Made by a program: the position numbers and the translations under genes. Source: Bacteroidia bacterium (lineage in GTDB: Bacteria > Bacteroidota > Bacteroidia > J057). Taken from it: a stretch of 64,000 bases of DNA. Of this stretch, positions 32,278 through 41,880 are shown one piece after another. Below the pieces are notes generated by a model. The model made no database searches, was not told the origin of the DNA, and saw only the letters and a list, made by a program, of their open reading frames with translations. Numbering within the stretch: position 1 is the stretch's first letter; every line of letters starts with the position of its first letter. The stretch covers positions 62,001-126,000 of the forward strand of contig JALEFZ010000035.1 of NCBI GenBank assembly GCA_022760475.1, given 5' to 3'.

Positions 32278-32898
32278 ATGGATATAAAATCTGCATGGGA
32301 AAAAGGTGCTGTCAAATGGCAGATATCAGCTCTTGATTCCAAAGAGTGTTATTCCTATTTGTATAAAAAATATTCTGAACCTCATAGAGCCTACCATAAC
32401 CTGCATCACATTAACGATTTGTTGAAGCTGTTCGAAAGGGATGAGCTTCAGTTAAAGCAAGCCAGGTTGGTAGAAATGGCCATCTGGTTTCACGATGTAA
32501 TTTACGATCCCAAGAGCAAGAAAAATGAACTAAAAAGTGCCCAGAGCTTTGAGAAATATGCAATAAAATGGGGAATAGAGAATGAAGAGACAAGGCTCAT
32601 TTTCGAGTACATCCTTGCCACACAGACACATCACAACCTATCCTATGGAAGTGATCTGGATTGGTTTCTGGATGCAGACCTTGCAATTTTAGGAGCTGAC
32701 CAAGACAGATACCAGAGATATTGCCAGGAAATCAGAAAAGAATACAAGATCTATCCTGACTTTCTTTACAAGCCAGGAAGGAAAAAGGTCTTGATTCATA
32801 TGCTAGCCAAGGACAGGATATACCAGACTGAATCCTTCTACAAAGATTTAGAGGCAAAAGCCAGAATGAATCTAGCGTGGGAATTGAGACGGTATTAG
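32278..32898 (+). CDS. HD-domain phosphohydrolase
   Basis: 206 residues. HD motifs for two metals are visible: HNLHHINDLL (first His), MAIWFHDVIYDP (the HD pair), and DADLAILG (the last Asp). The family comprises predicted metal-dependent phosphohydrolases of unknown substrate, common and stand-alone in Bacteroidota. Convergent with the caspase-family gene, 10 bp apart. Confidence 0.85.
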   Translation: MDIKSAWEKGAVKWQISALDSKECYSYLYKKYSEPHRAYHNLHHINDLLKLFERDELQLKQARLVEMAIWFHDVIYDPKSKKNELKSAQSFEKYAIKWGIENEETRLIFEYILATQTHHNLSYGSDLDWFLDADLAILGADQDRYQRYCQEIRKEYKIYPDFLYKPGRKKVLIHMLAKDRIYQTESFYKDLEAKARMNLAWELRRY

Positions 32899-32908
32899 GA
32901 TCTTTGAA

Positions 32909-34903
32909 CTACCCATTTCTCTCAATCCTGAAACTTAGCTCATTGCTGTTCCAGTCATCAAAACTGTTGCTGTCCCTGTTGCTAAATACCAATCCCCTAT
33001 GTGTAGATGCAGTGCTTCGAGGAACTTCCATTCGCTCGATGGGAGACATATTGAGTAAGGTCGGGTTCATCTCTCTCGTAGAAAAAATCACCTTCAAATA
33101 ATTGTCCACATGTGTCAACCCCAGTTGAAATAAATTATCGGGCATGGTAGCGGTAGCCCTTTGCCCATCGACTGCCCATGCAACATCCCCAGGCTCCATC
33201 CAAAGGCCATTTACATTCAACAGACCTGCCTGAACCTGAAAACCCGCATCAAAATAGGCCAGTACGCAAAAGAGTTTTTTACCAGAAACATTGGTCAGCC
33301 GAATTTTAAACTGATTTTTCTGGCCTGCCATGGCATTGTGGTGGAATACAAAACCTTCGTAGGTGGATGGAATGGCTTGATCGGTATTGGGATCTATGAG
33401 TTCAATTTTCACAGATTCTGAAGACAAATGTGATCCTGCATTGCTCAGGTTCTTTACCCGTTCCCACTGAGCAATGTGTGCAAGTTGAGCAAGGCTTTGC
33501 CTGATGCCCACTTCATCATCCCTATCAATCGGTGTAGCCAAGGGCAAATCATAGGGATCAGAGGATCTGCTCAGGATAAATTTGCCGCCAGTCTGATTCA
33601 ATTGATATTGGGCATCGCCTTCTTCCTCTACAAACTCCAGAAATGTCTTGAATTTGTTGTTTTCCGCATAGGCTTCCTTGATCTTTTCTTTGGTGGAATC
33701 ATTGGTATTGATAAACACATAAAGGGGTTCGACAGGAATATCAAGGATTTGTGCCTTGTAAACTTTTCCTTCTTCCAGGCTAAGGTTGCCCTCCAGGTCA
33801 AATTTACTTTTCCCGGAAAGAACAGTTGTTACAATCCCTACTCCCAAGGCATTGAGGTTATCCAACATCTCTGATTCTGTGGCATTCTCAGGATAAATGG
33901 AAAGGCGGGTGGTCTGTCCGGCAAAATTGGGAGGTACAATGCCGTGAATTGACCCTCCGTCAATTGTCCAGCCTTCACCAGATTCGTATTGGACCGAAAA
34001 ATAATTGCTTGTAAGGGTGGTAAGCCCATCCAGAAATTCAAGGTTTATATCTTCGGGTATAGCCGCATCCAATTCTGGATTTTGTTCGTAAGTCCTTTGG
34101 GTTACCAGGCTACGAACCCTTCGCATGAGGTCATTGTAGCTGAGGCGGCCCACTGTACTTTCAAGAACTTCAATCAGGGAATAGGTAAATACCCCTCTTG
34201 GTTGCCCATCAAGGTAGGTTTCCTTCGCCAATTGGAAGGAACGCGCAGCAGAAAGTGCCACATGGCGGGGGTTGGGGATGATCAGTTCATCTGGGTCTGT
34301 ATCCAGGCCGAGGGCCCTCTCCGTCTGAAAATTGCGTGGGAGAATGTATGACTGAGGCATCCTGACCCTTGGACTCACATTGTCCGAAAGTTTGGGGGTA
34401 CCTTCTACAAGCCTGGCTTTGGTATATGAATTGGTGGACCTGGTGGCAGAGCCTGAATTACATGCATCTATGATGGTAAGGATATGTGGATTATTTTGAG
34501 CGACAATATCGATCAAGGTCGCCAATTCTTTATCGGCGAGGTCCATCCCATCGGGTAACCTGCTGTCATAGCAAACCAGGGTTTCATTTTTTTGATCAGA
34601 CTCAATCTCCCAGAAAACCTCATGAGCGTGCTCCTGAGAGCCATGCCCACTGTAATAAAACAGGGCTACGTCATCCTCTCCGGCCTGTCCAAGGTGGGCT
34701 TCAAATTTCTCGACAATGTTGAAGCGGGTGGCTTCCTGGTTGGTCAGACTTAGGGGAAAGAATTCTATTCCTTTCTTAAAGCTATACCTTCTGAGGTATT
34801 CCAGCATGGCATTCATGTCATTGACGCAGCCATCTAGGGCAGGAATAGGCGGCTGGTATTTGTCAATGCCTACCAGTAGGGCATAAATTTTTCGGTTGCT
34901 CAT
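32909..34903 (-). CDS. Caspase-family (metacaspase-like) protease
   Basis: 664 residues, no signal peptide. Residues 1 to about 250 are a peptidase C14 domain: KIYALLVGIDKY, FYYSGHGSQ with catalytic His87, and ILTIIDACNSGSATR with catalytic Cys148. The remaining 400 residues are beta-rich. They include a segment with a carbohydrate- or ligand-binding look (FVFHHNAMAGQKNQFKIRLT, FQVQAGLLNVNGLWMEPGD), an arrangement known from prokaryotic caspases with C-terminal sensor or effector modules. No TIR, nucleosidase or NTPase partner is adjacent. Confidence 0.9.
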   Translation of the reverse strand: MSNRKIYALLVGIDKYQPPIPALDGCVNDMNAMLEYLRRYSFKKGIEFFPLSLTNQEATRFNIVEKFEAHLGQAGEDDVALFYYSGHGSQEHAHEVFWEIESDQKNETLVCYDSRLPDGMDLADKELATLIDIVAQNNPHILTIIDACNSGSATRSTNSYTKARLVEGTPKLSDNVSPRVRMPQSYILPRNFQTERALGLDTDPDELIIPNPRHVALSAARSFQLAKETYLDGQPRGVFTYSLIEVLESTVGRLSYNDLMRRVRSLVTQRTYEQNPELDAAIPEDINLEFLDGLTTLTSNYFSVQYESGEGWTIDGGSIHGIVPPNFAGQTTRLSIYPENATESEMLDNLNALGVGIVTTVLSGKSKFDLEGNLSLEEGKVYKAQILDIPVEPLYVFINTNDSTKEKIKEAYAENNKFKTFLEFVEEEGDAQYQLNQTGGKFILSRSSDPYDLPLATPIDRDDEVGIRQSLAQLAHIAQWERVKNLSNAGSHLSSESVKIELIDPNTDQAIPSTYEGFVFHHNAMAGQKNQFKIRLTNVSGKKLFCVLAYFDAGFQVQAGLLNVNGLWMEPGDVAWAVDGQRATATMPDNLFQLGLTHVDNYLKVIFSTREMNPTLLNMSPIERMEVPRSTASTHRGLVFSNRDSNSFDDWNSNELSFRIERNG

Positions 34904-34989
34904 GTATAGCGGCTTGGAAAAAGATCAGGTATTTGAATTAAATAAAAAGCATGATGGATTACAACCATTAGCTGAATCCACAAAAGAGT

Positions 34990-35022
34990 AAACCCTGCAA
35001 GACTTTATGTCCAGCAGGGTTT
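34990..35022 (-). terminator. Hairpin after the DUF4163-like lipoprotein gene
   Basis: 9-bp perfect stem AAACCCTGC/GCAGGGTTT (34990-34998 with 35014-35022), 15-nt loop, just downstream of the lipoprotein gene on the minus strand. The T-run is weak (TTTACTCTTTT). Confidence 0.55.
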
Positions 35023-35045
35023 CTAAACTAATACTTCCTTCAATT

Positions 35046-35609
35046 CTAGTTCATGCTGATTTCAGCTAATTTGGGAGCACCGTTGTTCAGGTTAGTCTGA
35101 GAGAGAATTTTACCTTCATGGGTATCAAAGGTATAGAGTGATCTGTTGCTATTGATTTTTCCATCATTGTTTTTCTGGAAAGAGGATAGTTCCAATTTGA
35201 TCAAGTTATTGTTTCTGAACATTACCTGACCAAAAACTGCTACTTCAGATAGTGCGTCCTTCTCTGAGGAGCTGTAATTTTCAAGGGCTACATCTGCCAG
35301 TTCCTCAATGCTTTTTCCACTGGTAACAGATACCCTTGCCGCCTTGGCCAATTCAGAAACAACGTAGTCCTTAATCTCCGCATTGATGCTTGCACGTACC
35401 TTCTCATTTCCAAAAATTGCCTCAGGGTAATTCAATTTTACGACTGCACACTTTTCCTTGGTGGCATTGCAATCGAAGTTGCCTTTTTCCCACTGGTGTG
35501 ATCCGAATTGTACAAAAGAAGCAATGCTGTTTCCCTTTTCTCCTGAAGAGGAACAAGCAAAAAGGGAGCTGGCAAGAAGAATGGATAAAATAATTTTAAA
35601 GGTCTTCAT
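35046..35609 (-). CDS. Lipoprotein, possibly DUF4163/RsiV-like
   Basis: 187 residues from the Met at 35609 (the frame is open 13 codons further upstream without protein character). Lipoprotein signal with SSLFACSSS (lipobox Cys about residue 20). The sequence KLNYPEAIF...KVRASINAEIKDYVVSEL resembles the first helix-strand unit of the DUF4163/RsiV-type fold. Probably an outer- or inner-membrane lipoprotein facing the periplasm. Identification tentative. Confidence 0.7.
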   Translation of the reverse strand: MKTFKIILSILLASSLFACSSSGEKGNSIASFVQFGSHQWEKGNFDCNATKEKCAVVKLNYPEAIFGNEKVRASINAEIKDYVVSELAKAARVSVTSGKSIEELADVALENYSSSEKDALSEVAVFGQVMFRNNNLIKLELSSFQKNNDGKINSNRSLYTFDTHEGKILSQTNLNNGAPKLAEISMN

Positions 35610-35938
35610 AATAAGATAAAGGGTTTTATTTAGATGCAAAAACCACATACACCAAATGAAATAAAATTCATTTATTGAATTATTATTACAATTAAAATTC
35701 TCTCACTTAATGCAGTTGGAATGCGGAAATTAAAGGTCTTTGATTCCTGCCTTTACCAACTGCCCCATGTATAATTTTAAGTCAATTTTTTACTGATTTC
35801 GAAGCCTTCGCTTCCAGCTCTGAGTATAAAAACAGTTATTTTAAAATTTTAAATATTATTTCTAATGTATAATTTATACTATACACAAAAAGAGTATCTC
35901 AGATCGAATTGAGGCTACAGGATCAGCAAGCGGAACAA

Positions 35939-38900
35939 ATGTCCAAAATACTCATAATCAAGCATTACAACTCCCTCACCAAGAAAAATGGCAGGGAGTG
36001 GAGTGCTTTTGGTATTCGCTTTGCTTTCATGCTGCTCATCTTTATCTTCGGTTCATTTGGGCTAAGGGCACAGGTAGGCGAGGATGATATTTTTAAGCAG
36101 CGAGCTGGTCAGGAGTTAGAGGATGTTGAAAATGGTGAGAATACTGAAGGGGAAATCAAGGGCGACACCCAAAATGAAGATGTTGGAACTCTGGTATTAA
36201 ATGCTGCTTTTGTAAAAGTCGCAGACCCATTGGCTCCGGGTGCCATGTTTTTTAATGTACTAAAGATCGATAATACAACAGACCAAAAGCAGGTCTTCAA
36301 AGTAAATTTTGAACATAATCCCCGTTGTAACCTGATTATCCAGGGAGGGGACAAGGGAACGATAGAGTTGGCTCCAGGTGCCAGCAAGTATATGCCTGTC
36401 AGGCTATCCTTTCCTACGGATGCCCTTGGCGGAGTTAATTATCCCTTGACGGCCAAAGTATTAGCCGATTCGGATGGGAAGCGAATAGCTCCCCTTGTCA
36501 AGGCAGACATTTCCTTTGAGCAAGTTTGCAAGTGGTTATTTACCACCCCTGAATCTAAGATGTTTGTCTCAAGTTCGGATCAGAAATTCGTAGAGATCCC
36601 ATTTAAAATCAAAAACTCCGGTAATTGCCCAGAGAAGACCCAGGTTACCATAAGCCTTGGGGCAGACCTCGAATCTCCCATGGCAAGGTTGGGAAAAATC
36701 AAGCTGGAAATACCTGTTACTCCTTCCAAGGACACTACCTTCACCATTGATGTGCGTCCTAAAAAAGGAAGTTCTGGAGGTGAAGGCAGCAAATTGATTG
36801 CCACTGCGGTGAGTCCCTTTGATACGGTGGCGCAGGAATTGGGGGTTTCATTTGAGGTCGTGGACGATGAATTCATCAATGAACTCAAGGAGGAGGAGGC
36901 TCCGCTAATTCTTTCTTTCAACCAGAGTGGGTTCAATGAAGAAGGCCAAAGTAACATTGCGGTTGCTGGTAAGATCCTCTTGACCGGTGACCGGGACATC
37001 AGCTATCGTTATGAAACAGGCGGTCAACTACTTGGTCCCAATCCTATAGATGCCAAGGACCTCCTGTGGAACAAAGCCCGGATGATGGCAACCTATTCCA
37101 CCAATGCATATCGGTTTTCGCTTGGTGATGTTTCCGGGGGAAGGGGCATCAGTGTAAGTGGGCGAGGTGTAAAATTAGCCAAGGGCTTTGGCAAAGAAGG
37201 AGAGCAGCAGCATCGTGTTGGGGTCACGCTTGTCAAGGGAGTAGGCTCACCAAGCCTGGGACTGGCAGCAGAGGTATCCTCAAAATTTAGTAAGACCTTT
37301 TCTGCCTTCGGGGGATTTACCTACAACAGGGACAAGGTGAATATGCTTGCTACTACTGCACCTACTGCAGGCTTTGACCTTGGAATTGGACAGAATGCAC
37401 GGCTATCTGCTTCAGGAATTTTTACCACTCAGGCAGAAATGGGACGGGCTACAGACAACAAATCAGGGGTAGGATTCAATGCAGAATATGGGTATAGCAA
37501 GGACAGGTTGAAGTTTAAGGCTAAAAGTTCCTACGGCAGCAAGGACCTGGCAAATGGAGATGCAGGGACATTCAAACTCAATGCGAGGGCTGATTATGAT
37601 CTAGGAAAAATGGGTAGGTTAGGGGTTTCTTATAACAACATCCGAACACTAATTGAAGATGAGAATCCCGATGGAAGCTCATATGCGGTAGGAAATAAAT
37701 CTAATGAGGTCATCAAGGCTGCTTATAATGTCAATGTAGGGAAGATTTCTTTGGGAGCTGGGGTTACCAATCGAACCAATAAGCAAAAATATTCCCTCCT
37801 GGGAGGCGGACAATTTTACCAGGGGTCCAGGACCTATCAACTGGGTGCGGGGACCAAACTAAAGATGAACAACAGCCCCGAAAAGTACATTGCACCTTCT
37901 GTGGTGGCAGGTATGACCCAATTGACTCGTCACAACACAACGGGTGATGTCTACCATCCCAAATATTATTTCCTACGCGCTGGTCTAAAGGGTCAATACA
38001 AAAGTTTTGCTTTCAATGCTTTATATGATTATGGTTTGAAACAGGGGATCAACGATGTCTTCTTTTATGAAGGCGAGGGCAGCATCTACCAACAGCGGGC
38101 AAGTGTAGCGGCGAGTCATAGATATGAGAGTGCGGACGAACGTTTCACGATGGGCAGTGAAATGACCTTCGATTATGACATCAATGAGCAGGTAGCTCAG
38201 ATGAAATTGGCGACCAGGGCTGAGTACGCCTTCAAGAGCGGATGGTCCCTGAGTGTGGGGGCAGGATCTAAGTTGAAAGACCTTTTCAAGAAAAAGGAAT
38301 CCAGCGGCCAACCGTTTTCCATAGCTGATATGATTTCGGTAAATGCAGGAGCGAAGAAGGTATTTGACTTTGACCAGCCCAGGCTCAAGTACTACAACTT
38401 GAGGCTGCATTTTTTCAAGGATGCCAATGGGAACAAAAAATGGGAACATGGAGAAGAAGGCATTGCGAATATTCTGGTGAAGGTGGAGCGGACCAAGGAG
38501 CCTGTCATGACCAAACATGGTCCTTTGATGGTGAAATTCAAGCCACCCAACATCATGTCGGACAAAAAAGGCTTGGTAGAGGTCGCCAAAGCTCCTCATG
38601 GCAGTTATTTGATTCACCTGGAGGAGCTGTTTCGCATGACGGACTATGCCAACCTTAATAGCTTCCATTTGGAGGTATTCCTGAACATGAATAAAACCAT
38701 CCTTGTCCCCTACTCAAAAAGTGTTACCATCGAGGGGAAAATCAAGATTACAAGGGATAAATTTTCGAGGTTGCATGGAATTTCACCTGCCAATATCCGT
38801 GTTACGGTCATAGACCAGAATGGCGACAAGCACTACGCATTAACCAATGCCACGGGTACATATATGATCACCGTTCCTTATTCGGAGACCTATACCGTGA

Positions 38901-39037
38901 AGATGAAAAACGTATTGGGGAGCAAGTTTGAGTTGATCGGAGAGGAACAGGAGATCAAGTCGGAGGATGAGAAAAGCCGTTACGCTGTAGGCTTCCATTT
39001 CAAGGAAAAAGGCCGTGGGATCAACTTCGGGAACTAG
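35939..39037 (+). CDS. Usher-like outer-membrane beta-barrel protein
   Basis: 1032 residues from the Met at 35939, which is followed by a long signal region (hydrophobic FAFMLLIFIFGSFGLRAQ). Residues about 60-320 are Ig-like beta-domains. The middle 450 residues alternate polar/hydrophobic in barrel fashion and contain YRFSLGDVSGGRGISVSGRG, which resembles the GDxxxxxGxxFRGxxL region of fimbrial ushers. The C-terminal 200 residues hold SdrD-B/CNA-B-like beta-domains (LRLHFFKDANGNKKWEHGE; VTVIDQNGDKHYALTNATG). A PapD-like chaperone (40695-41501) and pilin-like subunits (41881-42477, 50482-51084) lie nearby, supporting an assembly platform for a surface fibre. No plug domain was recognised. Confidence 0.65.
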   Translation: MSKILIIKHYNSLTKKNGREWSAFGIRFAFMLLIFIFGSFGLRAQVGEDDIFKQRAGQELEDVENGENTEGEIKGDTQNEDVGTLVLNAAFVKVADPLAPGAMFFNVLKIDNTTDQKQVFKVNFEHNPRCNLIIQGGDKGTIELAPGASKYMPVRLSFPTDALGGVNYPLTAKVLADSDGKRIAPLVKADISFEQVCKWLFTTPESKMFVSSSDQKFVEIPFKIKNSGNCPEKTQVTISLGADLESPMARLGKIKLEIPVTPSKDTTFTIDVRPKKGSSGGEGSKLIATAVSPFDTVAQELGVSFEVVDDEFINELKEEEAPLILSFNQSGFNEEGQSNIAVAGKILLTGDRDISYRYETGGQLLGPNPIDAKDLLWNKARMMATYSTNAYRFSLGDVSGGRGISVSGRGVKLAKGFGKEGEQQHRVGVTLVKGVGSPSLGLAAEVSSKFSKTFSAFGGFTYNRDKVNMLATTAPTAGFDLGIGQNARLSASGIFTTQAEMGRATDNKSGVGFNAEYGYSKDRLKFKAKSSYGSKDLANGDAGTFKLNARADYDLGKMGRLGVSYNNIRTLIEDENPDGSSYAVGNKSNEVIKAAYNVNVGKISLGAGVTNRTNKQKYSLLGGGQFYQGSRTYQLGAGTKLKMNNSPEKYIAPSVVAGMTQLTRHNTTGDVYHPKYYFLRAGLKGQYKSFAFNALYDYGLKQGINDVFFYEGEGSIYQQRASVAASHRYESADERFTMGSEMTFDYDINEQVAQMKLATRAEYAFKSGWSLSVGAGSKLKDLFKKKESSGQPFSIADMISVNAGAKKVFDFDQPRLKYYNLRLHFFKDANGNKKWEHGEEGIANILVKVERTKEPVMTKHGPLMVKFKPPNIMSDKKGLVEVAKAPHGSYLIHLEELFRMTDYANLNSFHLEVFLNMNKTILVPYSKSVTIEGKIKITRDKFSRLHGISPANIRVTVIDQNGDKHYALTNATGTYMITVPYSETYTVKMKNVLGSKFELIGEEQEIKSEDEKSRYAVGFHFKEKGRGINFGN

Positions 39038-39232
39038 GGTGTAAGATCATATGGCCAGCTTAGGGTCTTATAAGGCAGTCTTTGAAAAGATAAGGAAGCC
39101 ATCAAGCTCGGGATACAAACCTCATTGAGAGTCTATAGAAACATATTATTGGTTCTGTAAAGGCAATTCTGAATGATTCTCCAGAATTAGAGGCTCAGCA
39201 TTTTGGAAAAGGTCCCCGCCTTAAAATGCAAC

Positions 39233-39262
39233 ACCCTGTCAGGGTTTAAACCCTGACAGGGT
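39233..39262. repeat. 30-bp perfect palindrome
   Basis: ACCCTGTCAGGGTTT followed by its exact reverse complement, with no spacer, in the gap between the convergent usher-like and YwqK genes. Such palindromes recur between genes in Bacteroidota and may serve as bidirectional terminators; no long T-run follows here. The rest of 39038-39292 shows nothing. Confidence 0.85.
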
Positions 39263-39292
39263 GGTATCACTACCAATTGAAAATGTCAGCAG

Positions 39293-40525
39293 TTACTGGG
39301 CAACTCCATTTATAAACTCATTCTTCTCGACCACATTCCCTTCCTCATCGTAGGTAATGAAAGTCCCATGCTGCTTGCCCTTCTCATAGGTTCCCTCTTG
39401 CTGAAGTTTTCCAGACTGGAAGTACAGTTTCCATTTTCCATGGGGCTGGTCGTTCAAATAAGAACCCTCTTTTTTGATTGAACCATCTTCATAATAAAAT
39501 GTCCAATCCCCTTGGGCATCTCCATTGTCGTAGTCGCCTACCTGCTTTAACTGGCCATTGGGGTGGTAAACTTTCCAGCTTCCCTGGAACCGCTTTTCCT
39601 TGTTATATGCCCCTTCCAGGTAGACGGTGCTGTCCGGAAAGAAGGTTTTCCAGATTCCTGACCTAATCCCCTGATCATAGGCTCCGCTCAACTTTACATT
39701 TCCATCCTTGTCATATTCTGTCCAAGTACTATCGAGGATTCCGTTTTTATAATAGCAGGTGAGGCTTATTTCTCCATTGGGATAAAAACCAAGGTATTGC
39801 CCCTCCAAACGGCCATTTTCGTAAAAACACAACTTATGGCGTGCCCCATCCTCGTAGTCTTTGTAGTAGCCGATAAAATAGCCTTCATACCTATTCCCTT
39901 TGAGGGTAGCTCTCTCCTTGATGTGTCCATTGGGATAATACTTCTCCACTGGACCATCTATCTTTCCTGCCTTATAATAAATCTTTTGAAGCAACTTGCC
40001 GTCTTCGTGATAATCCAGGACTTCACCATCTAAAAATCCCTTGTCATAATAGGCGATTTCCTTGATGGTCCCATTAGGATAAAACATTTTCACTTCACCA
40101 TGTACTTCGTCAAAAAGAAAACTTCCTTCCTCTTTCACAGCCCCATTGGTAGAATAATAAGTCTTGAATGAACCCACCTTTTTGCCATTGATGAAATTCA
40201 TTTCTTGCTTGAGCATGCCATTGTCAAAGTGAATTTTCCAATGTCCTGACAAGGCCCCATCGCTGTAAAAACCACTCTGCCACAACCTGCCATTTCTGTA
40301 AAACAATTTGTACTCACCATGGCGCAACTTGCCTTTCGAACTTGACCTTACCAGATAAACCTCCTTCAAATCTTCAGCTTCATCATCATACCAGGTCTGC
40401 ACTTCCTCCTGGGCCTTTGCATTCTCGGTGACATAGAGTCCGGTATTGGCAAATAACATGTCCTGGCCTTGCACCCACGGACATATGACAAGGAAAAATA
40501 TGGATAATGAGGTGGTGAATTTCAT
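39293..40525 (-). CDS. Secreted YwqK/MORN-repeat protein
   Basis: 410 residues from the Met at 40525, which starts a Sec signal (ending WVQGQ). The rest is about 13 repeats of about 24 residues with the pattern G-x-W/F-K-x-Y/F-x-x-x-G-x-L/I-K-x-E/x-G (for example GHWKIHFDNGMLKQEMNF and GSFKTYYSTNGAVKEEGSF). This is the YwqK-type relative of MORN repeats, common in Bacteroidota envelope proteins; 'antitoxin' in database names is not evidence for a toxin-antitoxin role here. Minus strand between the usher-like and chaperone genes. Confidence 0.85.
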   Translation of the reverse strand: MKFTTSLSIFFLVICPWVQGQDMLFANTGLYVTENAKAQEEVQTWYDDEAEDLKEVYLVRSSSKGKLRHGEYKLFYRNGRLWQSGFYSDGALSGHWKIHFDNGMLKQEMNFINGKKVGSFKTYYSTNGAVKEEGSFLFDEVHGEVKMFYPNGTIKEIAYYDKGFLDGEVLDYHEDGKLLQKIYYKAGKIDGPVEKYYPNGHIKERATLKGNRYEGYFIGYYKDYEDGARHKLCFYENGRLEGQYLGFYPNGEISLTCYYKNGILDSTWTEYDKDGNVKLSGAYDQGIRSGIWKTFFPDSTVYLEGAYNKEKRFQGSWKVYHPNGQLKQVGDYDNGDAQGDWTFYYEDGSIKKEGSYLNDQPHGKWKLYFQSGKLQQEGTYEKGKQHGTFITYDEEGNVVEKNEFINGVAQ

Positions 40526-40631
40526 AGCGTTTTTGAAAAAGGCGTCTTCTGCTTTGTTAATTGTTATTATTCTTATCACAAAATACGAAATCAAACTATT
40601 TCAATAAATTAATAATTTTACTCAAAATAAC

Positions 40632-40664
40632 ATCCCCCCAAAACTCTTCCGAGATTGGGGGGAT
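40632..40664 (-). terminator. Terminator after the chaperone gene
   Basis: 10-bp perfect hairpin ATCCCCCCAA/TTGGGGGGAT (40632-40641 with 40655-40664), 13-nt loop, 30 bp after the stop of the minus-strand chaperone gene, followed by a T-rich stretch. Confidence 0.7.
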
Positions 40665-40694
40665 TATTTTAGTGATTGTCAGGTGACATCTAGC

Positions 40695-41501
40695 TTATTT
40701 TACTTCAACCTGAATCTGCGCACCTTCCATGGGGTAATTTGGTCCGTAGTCAAGGATGGCTGCGACCAGGTAAGAACCTTTAGCCAGGCCTTTTGGAAGA
40801 GCAAGCTCTCCTTTGCGGATACCTTCTGGAAGAATTCTGAAAGTAACGGGATCCAGCTTGGTTTCCTCAGCAGTCTGAAGGTTAGAAATTACCATGTACA
40901 TGTTGCAATCAAGGATCTTCTCACCAGTATTTTTGGTAACTACAGAGAAACGACGGTTTCCTTCCTCATCAGTTCCGTCTTCTTTGAACTCCGTTAGTTT
41001 CGCAGAAGCATTGTCATTAGAACGTGGAGATTGAGTTACGAATACACCGATAGACTGGCTTACTTCAATACCCATGGCCAGGTCCTTGTCAGCCTGAGGG
41101 GCTTCCTGCTCTTTCTGTAGGGTAACGTATGCGATAGACCACTTGGTTTCTGATTGACCAGCTGGTACGTTAAGCGTAACAGTTACGTCGGCAGATCCAT
41201 TGGCTTCAAGCTCTACCAATGCAGGGGTAAAAGATACCCAGTCAGAACAAGAATTTGGATTGGAACCTTTTTCCTGACGAATAAGGTTACCTTTTTCATC
41301 AAGAGACCAGTCGGAAGCAGACAAAGTGTAGATTGCCGGCTTGTTAGTAGTGTTACGAACGGTTACAGTCTGAGCCTGGTTAGCTCCTGGCTCCAAAGAG
41401 AAGTCAAGACGTACAGGAGAAATCTCAAGACCCTGAGCGAAAAGGCCAGTAGAGACCAGAAGGATTACTGCAAGAAATGTTAGTGATTGAAAGATTCTCA
41501 T
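40695..41501 (-). CDS. PapD-like periplasmic chaperone
   Basis: 268 residues from the Met at 41501 (MRIFQSL), giving a Sec signal that ends LFAQG. Two Ig-like halves: GLEISPVRLDFSLEPGANQAQTVTVRNT (the typical first two strands of pilus chaperones and MSP-like proteins), DWVSFTPALVELEANGSADVTVTLNVP, then a second domain with RFSVVTKNTGEKILDCNMY. Canonical chaperones bind subunits through an Arg-Lys pair in the cleft, which I cannot confirm here. Divergent from the pilin-like gene at 41881 with a shared 380-bp promoter region, close to the usher-like gene. Confidence 0.75.
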   Translation of the reverse strand: MRIFQSLTFLAVILLVSTGLFAQGLEISPVRLDFSLEPGANQAQTVTVRNTTNKPAIYTLSASDWSLDEKGNLIRQEKGSNPNSCSDWVSFTPALVELEANGSADVTVTLNVPAGQSETKWSIAYVTLQKEQEAPQADKDLAMGIEVSQSIGVFVTQSPRSNDNASAKLTEFKEDGTDEEGNRRFSVVTKNTGEKILDCNMYMVISNLQTAEETKLDPVTFRILPEGIRKGELALPKGLAKGSYLVAAILDYGPNYPMEGAQIQVEVK

Positions 41502-41880
41502 AAGAATATTAGACAATTGAAACATACTAATTCATTAATTATCAACTGGTGTAAAATTTGATAATTGAATTAATAAAATCAACCATTTGTTCAATAATCG
41601 AAATTTTTGTCTAATTAATCTTATTCCACACAGGAAAATGAAGCAAACAAAATGGCTCTAACAGGAAGCTGAAAATAAACTTTAAAATTCCATAAAATAT
41701 TAAGTCTCTTATAATCAAACACTTGTATTATCTTCTTGTGTGAATGGAATGCATTTTAATCACCATAGCTTACACTGTAAGTTTGAACGATCGTTGAGGT
41801 ATGAATAAAAATTACAATCATATAATTTTACGATTGTATAAATTATTCTATAATCTCACAATCACTAATTTTAAAGCTCT
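41502..41880. promoter_or_regulatory. AT-rich divergent promoter region of the chaperone and pilin-like genes
   Basis: Very AT-rich, no gene. It contains an inverted repeat TACAATC...GATTGTA (41813-41819 with 41832-41838, 12-bp spacer), followed by a related CACAATCAC, about 45 bp before the pilin start. This could be an operator. No exact TAnnTTTG box. Confidence 0.35.

Noticed and set aside
39233-39262. CRISPR repeat or IS end
   Set aside because: Single perfect palindrome without further copies, spacers or flanking target duplication in the window.
39293-40525. Toxin-antitoxin system suggested by the YwqK similarity
   Set aside because: The repeat family is common in secreted Bacteroidota proteins, the protein has a signal peptide and no toxin gene is adjacent.
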